From an uncultured SAR86 cluster bacterium (GTDB taxonomy: Bacteria; Pseudomonadota; Gammaproteobacteria; Magnimaribacterales; Magnimaribacteraceae): 64,000 nt of DNA. This document shows, piece after piece, positions 62,055 through 64,000 of the stretch. A program made the translations under genes and the position numbers. Location of the stretch: the NCBI GenBank assembly GCA_902630715.1, contig CACOVO010000004.1:22694-86693 (forward strand), given 5' to 3'. Numbering within the stretch: position 1 is the stretch's first letter; each line of letters begins with the position of its first letter. The notes under the pieces are model-generated. The model ran no database searches. It had not been told where the DNA came from and was given only the letters and a program-made list of their open reading frames with translations.

Positions 62055-62408
62055 ATGGAACATTTTAGCATTTACCACAATCCTAGGTGTAGCAAATCTC
62101 GTCAAACCCTCAACTTGATGAAAGAGAATGGTATTAATCCAACTATTATTCTTTACTTAGAAAACAAACCCAAAGTTAATGAACTAAAAAAAATATTGGA
62201 TTTGATGAATATGAAGCCCAGAGAACTTCTGAGAAAAGGGGAAGATGATTACAAAATATTTAATTTAAATGATTCAAACAAAAGCGATGAGGAGATATTA
62301 AAAATTATGTCAGAAAATCCAAAACTCATTGAAAGACCCATTGTCGTCACTGATAATAAAGCGGTTATCGGAAGACCGCCTGAAAATATATTTAAAATCA
62401 TAAAGTAA
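62055..62408 (+). CDS. arsC: Arsenate reductase, glutaredoxin-coupled (ArsC family)
   Basis: 117 aa. IYHNPRCSKSRQTLNLMKENGI carries the catalytic Cys in the NPRCSKSR loop, and ERPIVVTDNKAVIGRPPENI contains the conserved RPIV and Arg-Pro motif. It reduces arsenate to arsenite with glutathione/glutaredoxin; some ArsC-like members have other roles (YffB-type), but the loop here is canonical. No arsB or arsR adjacent. 5 nt upstream of sppA. Confidence 0.92.
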   Translation: MEHFSIYHNPRCSKSRQTLNLMKENGINPTIILYLENKPKVNELKKILDLMNMKPRELLRKGEDDYKIFNLNDSNKSDEEILKIMSENPKLIERPIVVTDNKAVIGRPPENIFKIIK

Positions 62409-62413
62409 AGACC

Positions 62414-64000
62414 ATGGAACAAAAAAGTTTTATTGAAAAATTTAAGAAAAATCCTTTGTTTTGGGTTTTCTCAGGAGAATTATTCTTTTTCACCTTAAAT
62501 GTTATCTTCTTAATCGCGCTTCTTATTGCAATATTTTCTTTTATAAGCTCAATCTTTATAGATCAATTTGAAGACCCAACCGATAAGGCGCTAGTCATCA
62601 ATCCTATTGGTCCAATAGTTGAGCAAGTGGCAGGTTCAAATGATCCTCTTCAAGAATTTACTGGTGAAGTACCAAGGGAATTATTTGTTGGGGATTTAAT
62701 GGAAGTATTAAATTCTGCTGCTACTGATGATAGAGTCCAAAATATTCTTCTGAGATTAGACAACATTAATGGGACAGGGCAAAGCGTTTTGTTCGATGTA
62801 GGAAATGCTTTACAAAAACTCAAAGACGCTGGTAAAAAAATAATTGCAGTTGGAGACTACTACACCAGGAGTAGTTACTATCTTGCTTCATTTGCCGACG
62901 AGATTATCCTCAATACAGATGGAATCGTTGAGCTCTATGGATTTGGGCGAAGTAGACTTTTCTATAAGTCTTTACTAGATAAACTGAAGATTGATTTTAA
63001 TGTCTTTAGAGTGGGTACTTTTAAATCTGCTGTGGAGCCCTATATAGCTGATGAAATGTCCTCAGCTGCAAAGGAAGCAAACTTGAGCTATTTAAATGTT
63101 CTATGGGATTCTTATAAAGATGTAGTTGCAAGAAATAGAGGCTTATCAGCTTCTGAAATACAAAACCTAGTTGATAATGCAGATGTAATCCTCACTAATC
63201 CGGACGAATCAACGGCAGAGGCTCTGAAGGGTTACGGTCTTGTTGACAAGCTGCTTCCAAGAACTAAAACCCGGACATATTTAAAAGAAATTTTTGGTGA
63301 ATCAGAAGACGGAAAGACTTTTGCAAGGATATCCGGTTATGATTATTTCCAACTAATACAATCTGAAAAAGAACAAGAATCTAGTAAGGATATAATCTCT
63401 GTGATTGTTGCCAGGGGGACAATAGTTGACGGAGTTCAACCTCCGGGAATGATAGGAGGCGATTCAACTTCTAGGCTTATAAGAGAAGCACACGAGGACA
63501 AAAATGTTAAGGCAATTGTCCTTAGAGTTGATTCAGGTGGTGGGGGTGTTTTTGCATCAGAACAAATAAGATTGGAGTTGATGGAGGCAAAAGAAAAAGG
63601 AATTACTTTTATTGCCTCTATGGGAAATGTCGCCGCATCTGGAGGCTATTGGATCTCAGCAAATGCCGATGAAATTTGGGCTTCGCATAACACAATCACT
63701 GGCTCAATTGGTATATTTGGTCTACTTCCCACCTTCGATAGAGCCCTAAAAGAGATAGGCATTAGTAATGACGGAGTATCTACATCTAAGTTAGACCTAT
63801 CAGGCGATGTCACAAAACCTCTAGATCAAGGCCTAGCAAAAATAATTCAAAGTGAAATTAATTATGGCTATAAAAGATTTATTGAGTTAGTGAGTGAGGC
63901 TAGAGAGATGCCAATAGACGAAGTTGACAACATAGCACAAGGTCGAGTTTGGGCTGGTTCAAAAGCAAAAGAGTTGGGTCTGGTCGACAGTATAGGTGAT
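62414..64000 (+). CDS. sppA: Signal peptide peptidase SppA, 67-kDa type (3' end beyond window)
   Basis: Hand-translated because the ORF runs off the end; 529 codons are visible. An N-terminal membrane span (FFFTLNVIFLIALLIAIFSFISSIF) precedes two peptidase halves. The catalytic Lys is in VGTFKSAVEPY in the first half and the nucleophile Ser in GNVAASGGYWISA in the second, matching E. coli SppA (about 618 aa). It degrades cleaved signal peptides in the inner membrane. About 90 residues are missing. Confidence 0.95.
   Translation, partial: MEQKSFIEKFKKNPLFWVFSGELFFFTLNVIFLIALLIAIFSFISSIFIDQFEDPTDKALVINPIGPIVEQVAGSNDPLQEFTGEVPRELFVGDLMEVLNSAATDDRVQNILLRLDNINGTGQSVLFDVGNALQKLKDAGKKIIAVGDYYTRSSYYLASFADEIILNTDGIVELYGFGRSRLFYKSLLDKLKIDFNVFRVGTFKSAVEPYIADEMSSAAKEANLSYLNVLWDSYKDVVARNRGLSASEIQNLVDNADVILTNPDESTAEALKGYGLVDKLLPRTKTRTYLKEIFGESEDGKTFARISGYDYFQLIQSEKEQESSKDIISVIVARGTIVDGVQPPGMIGGDSTSRLIREAHEDKNVKAIVLRVDSGGGGVFASEQIRLELMEAKEKGITFIASMGNVAASGGYWISANADEIWASHNTITGSIGIFGLLPTFDRALKEIGISNDGVSTSKLDLSGDVTKPLDQGLAKIIQSEINYGYKRFIELVSEAREMPIDEVDNIAQGRVWAGSKAKELGLVDSIGD

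Noticed and set aside
1-64000. CRISPR arrays, insertion sequences, rRNA or prophage genes
   Set aside because: No regularly spaced repeats, transposase or integrase motifs, rRNA-like sequence or phage structural genes were seen.

Overview
The window is an AT-rich, densely packed bacterial chromosome segment with no rRNA, insertion sequence, integrase or CRISPR array. The gene set suggests a streamlined marine gammaproteobacterium, possibly near the SAR86 group. It combines a FabY-type ketoacyl synthase, gpsA next to a DUF4389 gene, a large TonB-dependent receptor, many short-chain dehydrogenases (SDRs), acyl-CoA enzymes, a CYP153-like P450, an Fe-S photolyase with DUF2256 nearby, and a DUF305-LVIVD lipoprotein. 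The taxonomic placement is inference from gene content and compactness; no search was run.

Layout. 1-8255 is a lipid/acyl-CoA block: an acyl-CoA ligase divergent from an operon of ketoacyl synthase, acyl-CoA dehydrogenase, APH-like kinase and a small DUF6285/LvaB-like protein, facing two SDRs. The set matches the logic of levulinate/4-hydroxyacid catabolism (LvaE, LvaC, LvaA, LvaB, LvaD; ACAD10/11 in animals). 8262-9618 is DUF4389 plus gpsA. 9713-12976 is a glutamine-synthetase-like ligase, an acetylpolyamine-amidohydrolase-like deacetylase and an SDR. 12977-18305 holds an M48 protease lipoprotein, a patatin and a TonB receptor. 18362-24603 holds a DASS transporter, two tandem gamma-glutamyltransferases and a beta-lactamase-fold hydrolase. 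24682-26342 holds an SDR with a non-canonical active site, a small membrane protein and a secreted nuclease. 26412-29583 is a three-gene operon of unknown function beside tRNA-Asp.

29959-34874 carries an overlapping minus-strand operon (149-aa unknown, DUF2256, DUF4345, small membrane protein, peptidase E), a secreted glycine-rich protein, a photolyase and a zinc metallopeptidase. 34975-39656 carries a CYP153-like P450 and a ferric-iron ABC importer behind a near-perfect Fur box. 39658-45758 has an MHS transporter, small unknown genes and the DUF305-LVIVD lipoprotein. 45798-46683 is a scarred segment between an intact tRNA-Val gene and a duplicated half of it, holding gene fragments. 46816-50399 has small genes (RidA, glyoxalase, pseudoazurin, small membrane proteins). 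50396-58499 pairs a Baeyer-Villiger-like monooxygenase with an operon of acyl-CoA carboxylase beta and alpha, AtuA (DUF1446) and enoyl-CoA hydratase, behind a perfect 21-bp palindrome. 58496-64000 has a DMT exporter, xseA, a LytM lipoprotein, a TlpA thioredoxin, ArsC and a partial sppA.

Overall the genes point to heterotrophic use of fatty-acid-like, branched or terpenoid-like and hydroxyacid carbon, peptide/glutathione-type and polyamine nitrogen, and active iron uptake. Most convergent gene pairs touch or overlap at their stop codons, which shows strong compaction.
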